Part shown: piece after piece, positions 41,781 through 52,866 of the stretch | How the letters are laid out: each line of letters begins with the position of its first letter | Numbering within the stretch: the stretch's first letter is position 1 | From: Bradyrhizobium jicamae | Lineage (GTDB): Bacteria; Pseudomonadota; Alphaproteobacteria; Rhizobiales; Xanthobacteraceae | Length of the DNA stretch: 64,000 nt | Direction: 5' to 3' | Assembly: GCF_018130695.1 (NCBI RefSeq) | Contig: NZ_JAFCJX010000018.1 | Span: forward strand, 1-64,000 | Position numbers and translations under genes: made by a program | Notes under the pieces: model-generated | What the model was told of the DNA's origin: nothing | Databases searched by the model: none | The model's input: only the letters and a program-made list of their open reading frames with translations

Positions 41781-41956
41781 TCTTCACCTCGCCCCGCTTG
41801 CGGGGAGAGGTCGCATCGCATCGGAGATGCGATGCGGGTGAGGGGGACTCTCCGCGGGTACAGTGACAGAGGAGTGCGCGGAGAGTCCCCCTCACCCGGA
41901 ATCCGCGCTTTCAGCGCGCATTCCGGCCTCTCCCCGCAAGCGGGGAGAGGCGAAGA
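41781..41956. repeat. Dispersed palindromic repeat, third copy
   Basis: Outer arms TTCACCTCGCCCCGCTTGCG and CGCAAGCGGGGAGAGGCGAAG are inverted; inner arms include GCATCGCAT...ATGCGATGC, GGGTGAGGGGGACTCTCCGCG facing CGCGGAGAGTCCCCCTCACCC, and GCGCTTTCAGCGC. It is the most symmetric of the three copies, closing almost completely into a single cruciform-like fold. It fills the gap between convergent oxidoreductase and binding-protein genes and probably ends both transcripts. Confidence 0.75.
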
Positions 41957-41959
41957 CCA

Positions 41960-43270
41960 TCACGCCCCGTAGATCGAGCCCTTCGGCAGCGGGAAGACCG
42001 GGTCCTGCGTTCGGATGCCGGTCGGCCACACCACAGAGATCTTCTCGCCGGCGTTTTGCATCACGACCGGGGTCGAGCGCTCGTTCTGGCCGGACATCGG
42101 CGTGCCCGGCGGGTAGAATTTCACGCCATAGCCCTGGATGGTGCCGCCCGCGGGGATGTCGACGTCGAGCGCCGCCTTGCGCACCGCCTCGGGATCGAAG
42201 CCGCCGTATTTCTCCTTGGCGACCGGCAGCACGTTGTTGAGCAGCACCCAGGTCTGGTTGAAGCCCATCGAGCAGTGCGGCGGCACTTCGGTGGCCTTGG
42301 TCTTGTCGCGATAGCGCGCGATCATGGTCTTGGTGAGATCGCCGACGCCAGGCGCGAGTTTTGAACCATCGAGCAGTTGCGCGGGCACCGGGTCGATGTT
42401 GCAGAAATTGTCGATGTCGGCACCAAAGGTCTCGCGTAGCTTGTCGAGCTGGCTGTAGCCGGCGCCGGCGCCGAACAGCATCTTGAACTTCAGCCCGCTC
42501 TCGCGCGCCTGGCGCAGGAACAGCGTGATGTCGGGGTTGTAGCCGGCATGCGAGATGATATCGGCCTTGGCGCGCTTGAGTTTTGTCACCAGCACCGAGA
42601 GATCGGGCGCGGAGGCCGAATAGCCTTCCTTGAGCACGACCTGGACGCCGTTTTCCTTGGCGTAGGCTTCGTCGGCGGCGGCGACGCCGACGCCGTAGGG
42701 GCCGTCCTCATGGATCAGCGCGACCTTCACGTCCTTGGGGTCCATGCCGAGCTTGCCCTTGGCGTGCTCGGCGATGAAGGACGCAAAGGCCTGGCCGTAC
42801 TGGTCGGAATGGATCTGCGCGCGGAAGACGTATTGCAGGTTCTTGTCCTTGAACACGGCGGTCGACACCGCGGTCGTGATCCAGAGGATCTTCTTCTGCT
42901 GCTCGACCTTGGCCGCCAGCGGGACTGCGTGCGAGCTCGCATAGACGCCGTTGAGGATCTCGATCTTCTCCTGATCGATCAGGCGATTGGCCTCGTTGAT
43001 CGCGACGTCGGGCTTGCTCTGGGAATCGACGTTGACGGGGACGATCTTGGTCTTGCCGCCGATGCCGCCCTTCTCGTTGACGAGATCGATCGCGATCTGC
43101 GCGCCGATCGAGGAGGCGACCGAGCCGCCCGCCGCGAACGGGCCGGTCAGGTCGTAGATGACGCCGATGCGCAACGTTTCGGCTTGAGCTTGTGCGCGGG
43201 TCCAATCGAAGCTGAAAGCTGCGGCGGCAGCCGCGGAAGTCTTCAGCAGTGTTCTGCGTGAAGTCGGCAT
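41960..43270 (-). CDS. Branched-chain-amino-acid-type ABC binding protein
   Basis: A 436-residue periplasmic protein of the LivJ/LivK family. The N-terminus MPTSRRTLLKTSAAAAAAFS is a Tat-like signal. The mature region shows LRIGVIYDLTGPFAAGGSVA, KPDVAINEANRLIDQEKIEI and GPYGVGVAAADEAYAKENGV. The ATG at 43270 follows GGGAGAACG. No permease or ATPase of this transporter class is within the window, so it is an orphan that may serve a transporter elsewhere. Ligands in this family range from amino acids to amides and aromatic acids. Confidence 0.87.
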   Translation of the reverse strand: MPTSRRTLLKTSAAAAAAFSFDWTRAQAQAETLRIGVIYDLTGPFAAGGSVASSIGAQIAIDLVNEKGGIGGKTKIVPVNVDSQSKPDVAINEANRLIDQEKIEILNGVYASSHAVPLAAKVEQQKKILWITTAVSTAVFKDKNLQYVFRAQIHSDQYGQAFASFIAEHAKGKLGMDPKDVKVALIHEDGPYGVGVAAADEAYAKENGVQVVLKEGYSASAPDLSVLVTKLKRAKADIISHAGYNPDITLFLRQARESGLKFKMLFGAGAGYSQLDKLRETFGADIDNFCNIDPVPAQLLDGSKLAPGVGDLTKTMIARYRDKTKATEVPPHCSMGFNQTWVLLNNVLPVAKEKYGGFDPEAVRKAALDVDIPAGGTIQGYGVKFYPPGTPMSGQNERSTPVVMQNAGEKISVVWPTGIRTQDPVFPLPKGSIYGA

Positions 43271-43880
43271 CGCGTTCTCCCTGTGACCGTTTTTTGCAAT
43301 GTTTTTCGGCAGTTTTTTGCCGAGTATTTGGATCGGACCCTCGAAAGTCAACACGCCCTTAGTCGTCCCCGGATCGCGCGTGGCAACGAACAGGCCGCTC
43401 GCGCCTCGCACGCCAAGGCAGGCGCTGCAGCTCGGCTTCGGGCAGGCGAACGCAGCAGATCCGGGGGCAAGTTCGTCGCACTGCAACAGTCGGTGGCTCG
43501 GTTCATATTTTTCCCTGAGTCTCATTCTTTTCATGCGGCCTTCCAGGGAGCAGGTCGCGGACTGTGGCGTGGTCCCGTCGTTGTCACGGATGGAGGGTTC
43601 GCACGGCGTCGAGCCGGATGCGAACATCCGTTTGTCGTCAGTGCATTTTCAGTGCTGCCACACCATGCAGCACAGCCTCCCGCAATTGTGATGGTGTTCG
43701 TGCCCGTGCACGGAGCGAGTGAGGCACGGCCCAACGGTATTCGCCTTGTCCGCATCGCAGGTTGCGTGCCATCCTTGCCGGGCAATCGCGTGGGAAGCTC
43801 AATTCCCCGCATGGCCGTCGAGCCATTTCGTCGAGCCAGTTGAAGGGTCGGAACGCAAAAAACAATCAAGGAGAAGGGAC
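43271..43880. other. Long divergent intergenic region
   Basis: About 600 bases without a supported gene, between a leftward and a rightward binding-protein gene. It must contain two promoters. The part at about 43650-43760 (ending before TTGCGTGCCATCCTTGCCGG) looks like leader DNA for the sugar importer. Open frames here have no family resemblance and arginine- and alanine-rich noise composition. Confidence 0.4.
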
Positions 43881-45011
43881 ATGGAGTGGACGCATCGTCT
43901 TGCGGGGCTGGCTTGTGCCGGCTTGCTACTATCCCCGGTCAGTGCTTTGGCAGGTCCCAAGGTGGTGTCCGGTCCGGGCGCTGATCCCGGATGTTTCAAG
44001 CCCTGGTCCGCTCAGACCAAGTTCTTCCAGTGGGACAAGAAGCCCGGCCCGTACAAGATCGCGCTCGTCAACGGGTTCGTCGGCAACACCTGGCGCATCC
44101 AGATGGTGAAGACGGCAAAGGCTTTTGCCGAGCAGAAGGGCATCAAGGAGCACATCAAGGAGTTCAAGGTCGTGTCGACCGGCACCGATGTTGCAGCGCA
44201 ACTCGGCGCGATGGAGGACTTCATCAATCAGGGCTACGACGCCATCGTCACCATCGCGGTGGCGCCCGACGGCTTCGACCGCATCATCCGCCTCGCCGAC
44301 AAGAACAACGTGGTGGTGGTCCCCTTCGACAACGTCCTCGACACCGACAAGGTGATGATGGTCAACGAGGACCAGAAGGAAATGGGTCGCATGTCGGCGA
44401 AATGGATCATCGATGAGGGCGGCAAGAAGTCCGGCGACATTCTCGAGGTGCGCGGCCTGCCGGGCAATTCGGTCGACCGTGATCGCCACATCGGCTTCCG
44501 CGAGGTGATGGAAGCGCCCGGCAACAGCTTCAAGATCACCGAAGTGGTCGGCAATTGGGACACCGGCACCTCGCAGAAGGTGACGGCGGACGCACTTGCG
44601 GTGCACGGCCGTTTCGACGGCGTGTTCACGCAGGGCGGCTCCGACGGCACGGTGCAGGCGATGATGGCCGCCAAGCATCCCTTCGTGCCGATGTCGGGCG
44701 AGGGCGAGAACGAGTATCGCAAGCAGATCGCCGATCACGCCAAGGACGGCCTCAAGGGCATGTCCTATGGCCAGTCGCCGGCGCTGGTTGCGATTGCCAC
44801 CAAGGCGGCGATCTCGGCGCTGCAGGGCAATGTCATGCCGCAGCTGATCTCGATCCCGATTCCGGTTGCGACCTACAAGGATCTCAAGCCCGGCACCAAT
44901 TACTGGCCGGAGCTCAATGCGAACTTCTTTGCGCCGAACCAGTTCACGCCGTGCGGCGTGAATTTCACGGCGCCGGAGATCATGTCGCAGAGCGAGAAGA
45001 ACACCCAGTGA
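43881..45011 (+). CDS. Ribose/sugar-type ABC binding protein
   Basis: A 376-residue periplasmic binding protein of the RbsB-like (peripla_BP_4) class. Signal peptide residues 1-25 (MEWTHRLAGLACAGLLLSPV then cleavage near ALA). The mature part has YKIALVNGFVGNTWRIQMVK, GYDAIVTIAVAPDGFDRII and VVVPFDNVLDTDKVMMVNED. The acidic/aromatic pattern suits a sugar or sugar-like ligand. The ATG at 43881 follows AAGGAGAAGG. First gene of a four-gene importer operon. Confidence 0.88.
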   Translation: MEWTHRLAGLACAGLLLSPVSALAGPKVVSGPGADPGCFKPWSAQTKFFQWDKKPGPYKIALVNGFVGNTWRIQMVKTAKAFAEQKGIKEHIKEFKVVSTGTDVAAQLGAMEDFINQGYDAIVTIAVAPDGFDRIIRLADKNNVVVVPFDNVLDTDKVMMVNEDQKEMGRMSAKWIIDEGGKKSGDILEVRGLPGNSVDRDRHIGFREVMEAPGNSFKITEVVGNWDTGTSQKVTADALAVHGRFDGVFTQGGSDGTVQAMMAAKHPFVPMSGEGENEYRKQIADHAKDGLKGMSYGQSPALVAIATKAAISALQGNVMPQLISIPIPVATYKDLKPGTNYWPELNANFFAPNQFTPCGVNFTAPEIMSQSEKNTQ

Positions 45012-45076
45012 CGCCGCTGGAGATGTCCTGCTTGCGGCCCGGCTCCGGCCGGGCCGCCGCTGCGTGAGGACGCGCC

Positions 45077-46616
<1,540 letters not shown>

Positions 46617-46624
<8 letters not shown>

Positions 46625-47729
46625 CGATGTTGCCATCCGTGTCCGCCAGAACGTCGGCATCGTCACCGCCGTCCTGTTGTTTGCCGTCCTCTACGTGCTC
46701 TACAACCTTTCGCATCCGAAGGGCTTCTCTTCGGCCGTGCTGGTGCAGAACAGCGACGAGATCTTTGCGCTTGCCATGCTGGCCATGGCCCAGACCGTGC
46801 CGGTGCTGGCGTCGGGGCTCGATCTTTCGGTCGGTGCCGTCATGACCATGGTGGGATGCTTCGCGAGCTACCTGCTGACGGGCACGGCCGCCGGCGCGCC
46901 GCTGCATCTCGACATCTTCGGCCTGCATATCGGTCTTGGCACGTTTCCCGGCGGCGTCAGCGGCATCCTGCTCGGGATCGTCGTGTGCCTCGCCATTGGG
47001 GCGCTGGCCGGCTTCATCAATGGCTGCGTCGTCGTCTATGGACGGATCCAGCCGATCATCGCGACGCTCGCCACCGGTGCGGTCTATATCGGCATTGCGC
47101 TGTTCCTGCGTCCGACGCCGGGCGGCAAGATCGACGAGGACCTCAACTGGGCGCTGACCAATTCGCTCGGCGATTTCGCCGCGACCGTGCATATTTTCGA
47201 CGACGGCGCCGCAGGCTGGTTTGCGCCGCTGGCCTGGATTCCGGTGCCGTTCGTGCTGCTCATCCTGATTGCGCTTGTGGTCTGGGTGCCGTTCCGCCGC
47301 TCCGTGCTTGGCCGCGCCGTCTATGCGGTCGGCTCCGCCGAAGGTGCGGCCTACATGTCGGGGCTCCCGATCGACCGCGCCAAGATCGCGGCGTTCACGT
47401 TGGCCGGCTTCTTCGCCGGCTGCGGCGGCCTGTTCCTCGCCATCCAGACCTCGTCGGGCAATGCCGACATCCCGCAGGCCGGCGCCTATACGCTCAACTC
47501 CATCGCCTCCGTCGTGATCGGCGGCACCTCGCTGCTCGGCGGCACCGGCAGCGCGATCGGCTCGATCTTCGGGGCCATGATCCTGCGCGTGATCTCCTTC
47601 TTCTTCCGCATCTTCGATATCGCGCCCTTGCTGCAACCGCTGTTCGAGGGCGTGATCCTGCTGGCGGCCGTCAGCATCGGCGCGCTCGGCGTCCTGCGCG
47701 TCAAGAATACGTTGGAGCTGTTTCGATGA
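46617..47729 (+). CDS. RbsC-type sugar ABC permease 1
   Basis: A 370-residue inner-membrane permease with about eight to ten membrane segments. Family stretches are MLAMAQTVPVLASGLDLSVG, LAGFINGCVVVYGRIQPIIA and NSIASVVIGGTSLLGGTGSAIG. At 370 residues it is longer than typical RbsC (about 320), with an extra loop around residues 165-205. It pairs with the second permease to form a heterodimeric channel. The start lies inside the ATPase gene and the stop overlaps the next start (ATGA). Confidence 0.9.
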
Positions 47730-48685
47730 ATTCGGCCTCGCTCAGCCTCTCGCGCGACGATCGCCCGATCCTGATTGCGGCGCTGTTCATCCTGGTCATC
47801 CTGGTGGCGGGCACCGTCTATACGTTCGCCCGTTTCGGCAGCGCGCCGCTGCTGTCGCCGACCTATCTGTTGCAGCAGCTCCAGATCGGTGCCTTCCTCG
47901 GCATCGTGGCGGCCGGCATGATGATCGTGATCCTGATCGCCCAGATCGATCTGTCGGTGCCGTGGACGCTGGCCGCCGCCGCGATGATGGCAACGTCGAT
48001 CGGCGGACCGCTCGCGATTCCCGTCGGCCTCGGGATCGGGCTTCTGGTCGGGCTCGTCAACGGCATCGGCGTCGCCTATCTGCGCGTGCCCTCGATGATC
48101 TTCACGCTGGGCGTCAATGCGGTCATGCGCGGCCTGATGGTTGCCCATACCGGCGGCTACGCGCCGCAGACGGCCGCCACCGATCTGATGCGGACGCTCG
48201 CCGCCGACCGCACGCTCGGCATCCCCAACGCCCTGTTCGTCTGGGCGGCGGTCTCGGTGCTGGTCGCCGTGATGCTCCAGCGTACCGCGCTCGGCCGTTA
48301 CATCTATGCCATCGGCAACAAGGAGGCGGCGGCCTATCTGGCCGGCGTCGACACACGCCGCGTCACCGTGATCTGCTTCATGATCTGCGGCGTCGCGGCC
48401 GCACTCGCCGGCGTGCTGCTGGCCGGCTATTCCACCAAGGCCTATCAGGGCATGGGCGATGCCTATCTGCTGCCGTCGATCGCAGCCGTCGTGATCGGCG
48501 GCACCAACATCCTCGGTGGCCGCGGCCGCTATCTCGGCACGCTGATCGGCGTCGTGCTGATCGTGCTGTTGAACAGCGTGCTGTCGATCATGGAGATGCC
48601 CGAGGCCGGCCGGCAGGTGATCTACGGCCTCGTCATCATCTTCATGCTGCTGGTCTACGGGCGCGGCGAGCGCGTGACGAGCTAG
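47726..48685 (+). CDS. RbsC-type sugar ABC permease 2
   Basis: A 319-residue inner-membrane permease: GIVAAGMMIVILIAQIDLSV near residues 60-80, VGLVNGIGVAYLRVPSMIFT, and YLLPSIAAVVIGGTNILGG. The start ATG overlaps the stop of permease 1. Its own TAG stop (48683-48685) shares the palindrome CTAG with the stop codon of the lactonase gene on the other strand. It completes an importer whose substrate may be a sugar acid or lactone, given three lactonase genes directly to the right. Confidence 0.9.
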   Translation: MNSASLSLSRDDRPILIAALFILVILVAGTVYTFARFGSAPLLSPTYLLQQLQIGAFLGIVAAGMMIVILIAQIDLSVPWTLAAAAMMATSIGGPLAIPVGLGIGLLVGLVNGIGVAYLRVPSMIFTLGVNAVMRGLMVAHTGGYAPQTAATDLMRTLAADRTLGIPNALFVWAAVSVLVAVMLQRTALGRYIYAIGNKEAAAYLAGVDTRRVTVICFMICGVAAALAGVLLAGYSTKAYQGMGDAYLLPSIAAVVIGGTNILGGRGRYLGTLIGVVLIVLLNSVLSIMEMPEAGRQVIYGLVIIFMLLVYGRGERVTS

Positions 48686-49584
48686 ACCGCCGCACGCGTG
48701 TTGAGATAGATCGAATACAGCGAGGTCTGGCCGCAGATATAGAGCCGGTTGCGGCGCGGGCCGCCGAAGCAGACGTTCGCGACAATCTCGCCGATCGGAA
48801 TCGTGCCGAGGTGCGTACCGTCAGGCGCATAGCAGAACACGCTGCGGCCGGCCGACGTCCAGATGTTGCCATGGATGTCGCAGCGGAAGCCGTCGTAGAG
48901 TCCTTCCGGGCAGGTGGCGAACAGTGACGCGTCGCCGGTCGTCCGCGCTCCATCCACTCTGTAGGACCAGATCGTGGCGGGCAGCCCGCGGACATGCGTC
49001 GCGCCGGTGTCGGCAACGTAAAGCAGCTTCTCATCAGGCGAGAACGCGAGCCCATTGGGTTGCACCCGGCCGGACACAACGCACGTGACCTTGCCGGTTG
49101 CGGCGTCGATCCGGTAGACATTGTTGGCGCCGATCTCGGACGGGCTTTGCAGGCCTTCATAGTCGCTGTCGATGCCGTAGGTCGGATCGGAGAACCAGAT
49201 CGAGTCATCGGATTTGACGACGGCGTCATTGGGCGAGTTCAGCCGGCGGCCGTCGAACTGATCAGCGAGAACCGTGATCGAGCCGTCATGCTCGGTCCGG
49301 GTCACGCGCCGCATCAGGTGCTCGCAACTGACCAGCCGCCCCTGACGATCGGTCGTGTTGCCGTTGGAATTGAAGCTCGGCGCGCGGAACACCGACACCG
49401 AGCCATCCGTCTCGTCAAACCGCATCATCCGATTGTTGGGAATGTCGGACCAGACGAGGTAGCAGCCGGCCGGGAAATAGGCGGGGCCCTCGGCCCAGCG
49501 GCAGCCGCTGGTGAGCTTCTCGAGGTTGACATGAGGGAACACCAGTCGCTCGAAGCGCGGATCGTGCGTGACGTGGGGAAGCAT
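48682..49584 (-). CDS. SMP-30/gluconolactonase-like protein, cytosolic
   Basis: A 300-residue six-bladed propeller of the SMP-30 family, without signal peptide. Metal-site candidates are Glu in CRWAEGPAYFP, Asn in RVQPNGLAFSPDE and Asp in YDGFRCDIHGNIW. It shares WSDIPNNRMMRF, LNSPNDAVV and VCFGGPRRNRLY with the larger exported homologue next to it, so the two are paralogues. It would hydrolyse an aldonolactone in the cytosol. The start ATG at 49584 follows a strong AAGGAGGAC. It faces the sugar importer, its stop overlapping by four bases. Confidence 0.87.
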   Translation of the reverse strand: MLPHVTHDPRFERLVFPHVNLEKLTSGCRWAEGPAYFPAGCYLVWSDIPNNRMMRFDETDGSVSVFRAPSFNSNGNTTDRQGRLVSCEHLMRRVTRTEHDGSITVLADQFDGRRLNSPNDAVVKSDDSIWFSDPTYGIDSDYEGLQSPSEIGANNVYRIDAATGKVTCVVSGRVQPNGLAFSPDEKLLYVADTGATHVRGLPATIWSYRVDGARTTGDASLFATCPEGLYDGFRCDIHGNIWTSAGRSVFCYAPDGTHLGTIPIGEIVANVCFGGPRRNRLYICGQTSLYSIYLNTRAAV

Positions 49585-49733
49585 GTGTCCTCCTTGATGA
49601 GCCGCCGGTGCTTGAGATGCCCGCGCGTTGGCAGCCACTGTCGTCAACCTGATCGGATTTGCAAGCGGCCGAATACAATTCCGGCGTCGGCGATTGCCGC
49701 CGACGCCGGTTTCACGTGATCGTGTGTGCGCGC

Positions 49734-50951
49734 TCAGCCCGGGCCCGCCCCCTGCGTCGCCGTGAACACCGAATACAGCGACTGGCTCGCCGCCATGAAC
49801 AGGCGGTTGCGCTTGGGGCCGCCGAAGCAGACGTTGCCGCACACCTCGGGCAGACGGATGCGGCCGAGCAGCTTGCCGTCCGGCGACCACACCGTCACGC
49901 CGTTGTAGCCTGTGGCGCGGCCGGCATTGCTGGAGGCCCAGACATTGCCGTTGACGTCGCAGCGCACGCCGTCCGGCCCGCATTTGATGCCGTCGACCAT
50001 GCATTCGCTGAAACGCTTGCCGTTCGAGAGCTTGTTGTCGGCGCCGACGTCGAACACGAAGATCTCGCCCTTGCCGCCGGGCCCGGTGTCGCCCGGTCCC
50101 TTGCCGGTCGAGACGACATAGAGCTTCTTGAAGTCCGGCGAGAAGCAGAGGCCGTTCGGGTCGGGAACCTGCTCTTCGGTCACCACGAGATCGACGCGGC
50201 CGGATGGATCGATGCGATAACAGTTGGTCGGCAACTCGCGCTTGCCAGGCACGAAGCCGGCCGGTTGGCCGATCTTCGGATTGAGCTTTCCGCCGGCATT
50301 GCTCGGCCCGCCCGCGGCATCCGGCTCGCCCTCGTAGAGTTGGCCGCCATAGGGCGGATCGGTGAACCAGTAACTGCCATCGGGATGCGCGACCACGTCG
50401 TTCGGCGAGTTCAGTTTCTTGCCGTTGTAATTGTCGGCGAGCACGGTCGCGGTGCCGTCATGCTCGTACCGCGTCACGCGGCGGGTCAGATGCTCGCAGG
50501 ACAGCTGGCGGCCCTGGAAGTCGAACGAGTTGCCGTTGGAATTGTTGGAGGGCGAGCGGAACACGCTGACGCGGCCGTCATCCTCGCTCCAACGCATCTG
50601 CCGGTTGTTGGGAATGTCGCTCCACAGGAGATAGCGGCCCTGTGCGCTCCACGCCGGGCCTTCCGCCCACAGCACGCCGGTGAAGAGCCGCGTGATCGAC
50701 GTGTTGGGTTGCGCGAGATCGTTGAAGGACGGATCGACGGCGATGACGTCGGGGTCCCAGAAATAGGTGGTCGGCGCGCCGCGCGGACTGAAATCGCGCG
50801 GTGGCGTGGTGATCGTGCTCGGCGGTCCCGGCGGAGTGGCCGTCTGGGCCAGCGCGCTGCCGGCGGCGAGCGTGGCGCCGGCGGTGAGCGCCAGTCCCTG
50901 GACAAGCGTGCGTCGTGAGATCGTCGGATCAGGTTGGTCCTGTCGCGTCAT
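49734..50951 (-). CDS. SMP-30/gluconolactonase-like protein, Tat-exported
   Basis: A 405-residue SMP-30 family lactonase with a twin-arginine signal (SRRTLVQGLALTAGATLAAG, residues about 12-31) and a Thr/Pro-rich linker before the propeller. Metal-site candidates are Glu in VLWAEGPAWS, Asn in VPDPNGLCFSPD and Asp in GVRCDVNGNVWAS. Export by Tat implies folding, perhaps with metal, before transport. It shares many motifs with the cytosolic paralogue downstream, 149 bases away. The start at 50951 follows GGGAGG. It would open sugar lactones in the periplasm, before uptake. Confidence 0.87.
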   Translation of the reverse strand: MTRQDQPDPTISRRTLVQGLALTAGATLAAGSALAQTATPPGPPSTITTPPRDFSPRGAPTTYFWDPDVIAVDPSFNDLAQPNTSITRLFTGVLWAEGPAWSAQGRYLLWSDIPNNRQMRWSEDDGRVSVFRSPSNNSNGNSFDFQGRQLSCEHLTRRVTRYEHDGTATVLADNYNGKKLNSPNDVVAHPDGSYWFTDPPYGGQLYEGEPDAAGGPSNAGGKLNPKIGQPAGFVPGKRELPTNCYRIDPSGRVDLVVTEEQVPDPNGLCFSPDFKKLYVVSTGKGPGDTGPGGKGEIFVFDVGADNKLSNGKRFSECMVDGIKCGPDGVRCDVNGNVWASSNAGRATGYNGVTVWSPDGKLLGRIRLPEVCGNVCFGGPKRNRLFMAASQSLYSVFTATQGAGPG

Positions 50952-51181
50952 CGCAATCCTCCCGATGTGATCGCCCACCGGTTGATCCGGTCGGGCCGAG
51001 AGAGGTTAATCCGGTCCGCGCCCGCTTGCGAGCGTCGCGTGAGGTCTCGTGTGTCGCGGGAAGTCTTGAACGATGCACGCGCGCGGCCGCGACACCTCAA
51101 ACACCTCAAATGGTGCGATGCACGATGCGAAGCGCCTGCGCGACCGATCCAATTTCGGTATCAATCGATCCAAATTTGCTT

Positions 51182-51211
51182 TTGGTGAGGCGGCGCCGGC
51201 CTCGCTATGCT
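51182..51211 (+). promoter_or_regulatory. Possible promoter of exported lactonase gene
   Basis: TTGGTG (51182-51187), 18 bases, then TATGCT (51206-51211), about 60 bases before the start codon. It matches a weak sigma-70-type promoter. It lies in a region that is AT-richer (around 51145-51182) than its surroundings. Confidence 0.3.
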
Positions 51212-51270
51212 CAGCCCCAACAGCGCGTGCCGATGGCACGGGGAGAAATATGACAGGGGGAAGACGCATT

Positions 51271-52371
51271 ATGTTCACATCGATACGACGGATCGCCGCC
51301 GCGCTCACGGCGCTCGCGCTGGGTCTCGGAGGTGGGGCTGTCATGGCCGATACATTCGCCTATGTCGGCAACGCCGACAGCAACAATATCAGCGTCTTCC
51401 GTCTCGACCCCGCGACCGGCGAGATGACGCCGGTGCAGACCGCGGCCTTCATCGGCGTGGAGAAGCCGGGCTCGTCGACCCCGCTGGCGCTGACGCCGGA
51501 CCATCGCGTGCTGATCGCCGGCGTCCGCTCGCAGCCTTACGTCGCGGTCAGCTTCGCGATCGATCCGAAGACCGGCATGCTCAAGCACATCGGCAACGGA
51601 CCGCTGGCCGACAGCATGGCCTATGTGTCGACCGACCGCTCCGGCAAGTTCCTGTTCAGCGCCTCCTATGGCGGCAACAAGATCGCGGTGAACCCGATCG
51701 GAGATGATGGCGTGGTCGGCGCGCCCGCCCAGGTGATCCCGACCGGGCTGAATGCGCATGCGATCCTGCCCGACGCCGCCAACCGTTTCGTCTATGCCAC
51801 CAATCTCGGCTCCGACCAGGTGCTGAGCTTTGTGTTCGATGCCAAGACCGGCGCGCTGACCGCGAACGATCCGCCGTCGATCAAGGTGCCGGAGAAGTCT
51901 GGCCCGCGGCACTTCGTGTTTCATCCGAACGGCAAGTTCGTTTATCTCGTGCACGAGCTGAACGGCGACGTCGCGGTCTTCAACTATGATGCAAAGGGCG
52001 GCGTTTGGCAGGAGGTGCAGCGCACCTCGGCGCTGCCGGCCGGCTTCACCGGCAAGCCGTGGGCGGCCGACCTGCATCTGTCGCCGGACGGACGTTTCCT
52101 CTACGCCTCCGAGCGTACCACCAACACGATCGCCGCCTTCAAGGTGGATGCTGCGAGCGGCAAGCTGACGACGATCGGCAGCGTCGACACCGAGAAGCAG
52201 CCGCGCGGCTTCAACATCGATCCCAGCGGAAAATATCTCGCCGCAGTTGGCGAGTTGTCGGATGGCATGACGGTGTACGGCATCGATCAGGGCACGGGTG
52301 CGCTGACCAGGCTGAAATCGTATCCGGTCGGCAAGAAGCCGAACTGGGTGGAGATCGTTGAGCTAAAGTGA
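51271..52371 (+). CDS. Exported 6-phosphogluconolactonase-like propeller
   Basis: A 366-residue lactonase-family (PF10282) seven-bladed propeller with a Sec signal peptide (MFTSIRRIAAALTALALGLG, cleavage near VMA|DT). Repeats show AYVGNADSNNISVFRLD, YVSTDRSGKFLFSASYGG, VYATNLGSDQVLSF and HLSPDGRFLYASERTTNTIA. True Pgl enzymes are cytosolic, so this exported form probably acts on an unphosphorylated lactone or has another role. An in-frame ATG at 51250 with GGGGAGA before it is a good alternative start. It is divergent from the Tat-exported SMP-30 gene. Confidence 0.83.
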   Translation: MFTSIRRIAAALTALALGLGGGAVMADTFAYVGNADSNNISVFRLDPATGEMTPVQTAAFIGVEKPGSSTPLALTPDHRVLIAGVRSQPYVAVSFAIDPKTGMLKHIGNGPLADSMAYVSTDRSGKFLFSASYGGNKIAVNPIGDDGVVGAPAQVIPTGLNAHAILPDAANRFVYATNLGSDQVLSFVFDAKTGALTANDPPSIKVPEKSGPRHFVFHPNGKFVYLVHELNGDVAVFNYDAKGGVWQEVQRTSALPAGFTGKPWAADLHLSPDGRFLYASERTTNTIAAFKVDAASGKLTTIGSVDTEKQPRGFNIDPSGKYLAAVGELSDGMTVYGIDQGTGALTRLKSYPVGKKPNWVEIVELK

Positions 52372-52384
52372 CGCTCTATCCCCG

Positions 52385-52563
52385 TCGCCCTGGCGAAAGC
52401 CAGGGCCCATACGCCGCAGCAGGGGTTGTGAAAAGGACTTGTCGTTCCAGCGCCGTGCAACAATTTGCATTCGGGGTAATGGGTCCTGGCTTTCGCCAGG
52501 ACGACATATGAGGTTGCTGTGTGCTCGCGAAGGTGGGCACGCTGCGCTTTGCCCACCCTACAA
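52385..52563. repeat. Two adjacent dispersed repeats with hairpins
   Basis: GCCCTGGC-GAAA-GCCAGGGC (52387-52406) and GTCCTGGC-TTTC-GCCAGGAC (52483-52502) are two perfect 8-bp hairpins that are also partial inverted copies of each other. They are followed by a GTGGGC...GCCCAC element ending GCCCACCCTACAA (52533-52563). Both are familiar as intergenic repeats. They follow the exported lactonase gene and could end its transcript. Confidence 0.65.
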
Positions 52564-52569
52564 ATTCTT

Positions 52570-52785
52570 TCAGTTGCGATCCCGTGCCCCCACTTGCACC
52601 GCCGTCCCATCTTCATTCATCGGGCGTGGCCGCACCTGGCCGGTCGACATGCTCGGTGCGGGCGGCGGGCGGAGCAGAGTGACGCTGTCACCCGGCAGAA
52701 CCAGCAGCGACAGGACTGTCGCCATGACCAGCAATCCCGAAATGATGATGGCGAGAAACAAGCGATCCATCCAACTCAATGGCAT
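52570..52785 (-). CDS. 71-aa single-pass membrane protein
   Basis: A 71-residue protein with one strong membrane helix (DRLFLAIIISGLLVMATVLSLLVL, residues about 7-30 read without break) after a short N-terminus, and a Pro/Arg-rich polar tail of about 40 residues. Composition and the clean helix support a real gene, though the ribosome site is weak. It lies downstream of the 60-aa gene on the same strand after an 81-base gap. The tail would be periplasmic or cytosolic depending on orientation. Function unknown. Confidence 0.6.
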   Translation of the reverse strand: MPLSWMDRLFLAIIISGLLVMATVLSLLVLPGDSVTLLRPPPAPSMSTGQVRPRPMNEDGTAVQVGARDRN

Positions 52786-52866
52786 CGGGAAAGATTTGGT
52801 TCCCGCCGCCGCATGCGTTCATCCACCGGAACGCATCACGATTTGGCGCGATGCGATCGCGCCCGA

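Noticed and set aside
43283..43843. Plus-strand 186-residue open frame before the sugar importer
   Set aside because: No ribosome site, noise-like composition and no motif; it covers the expected promoter region.
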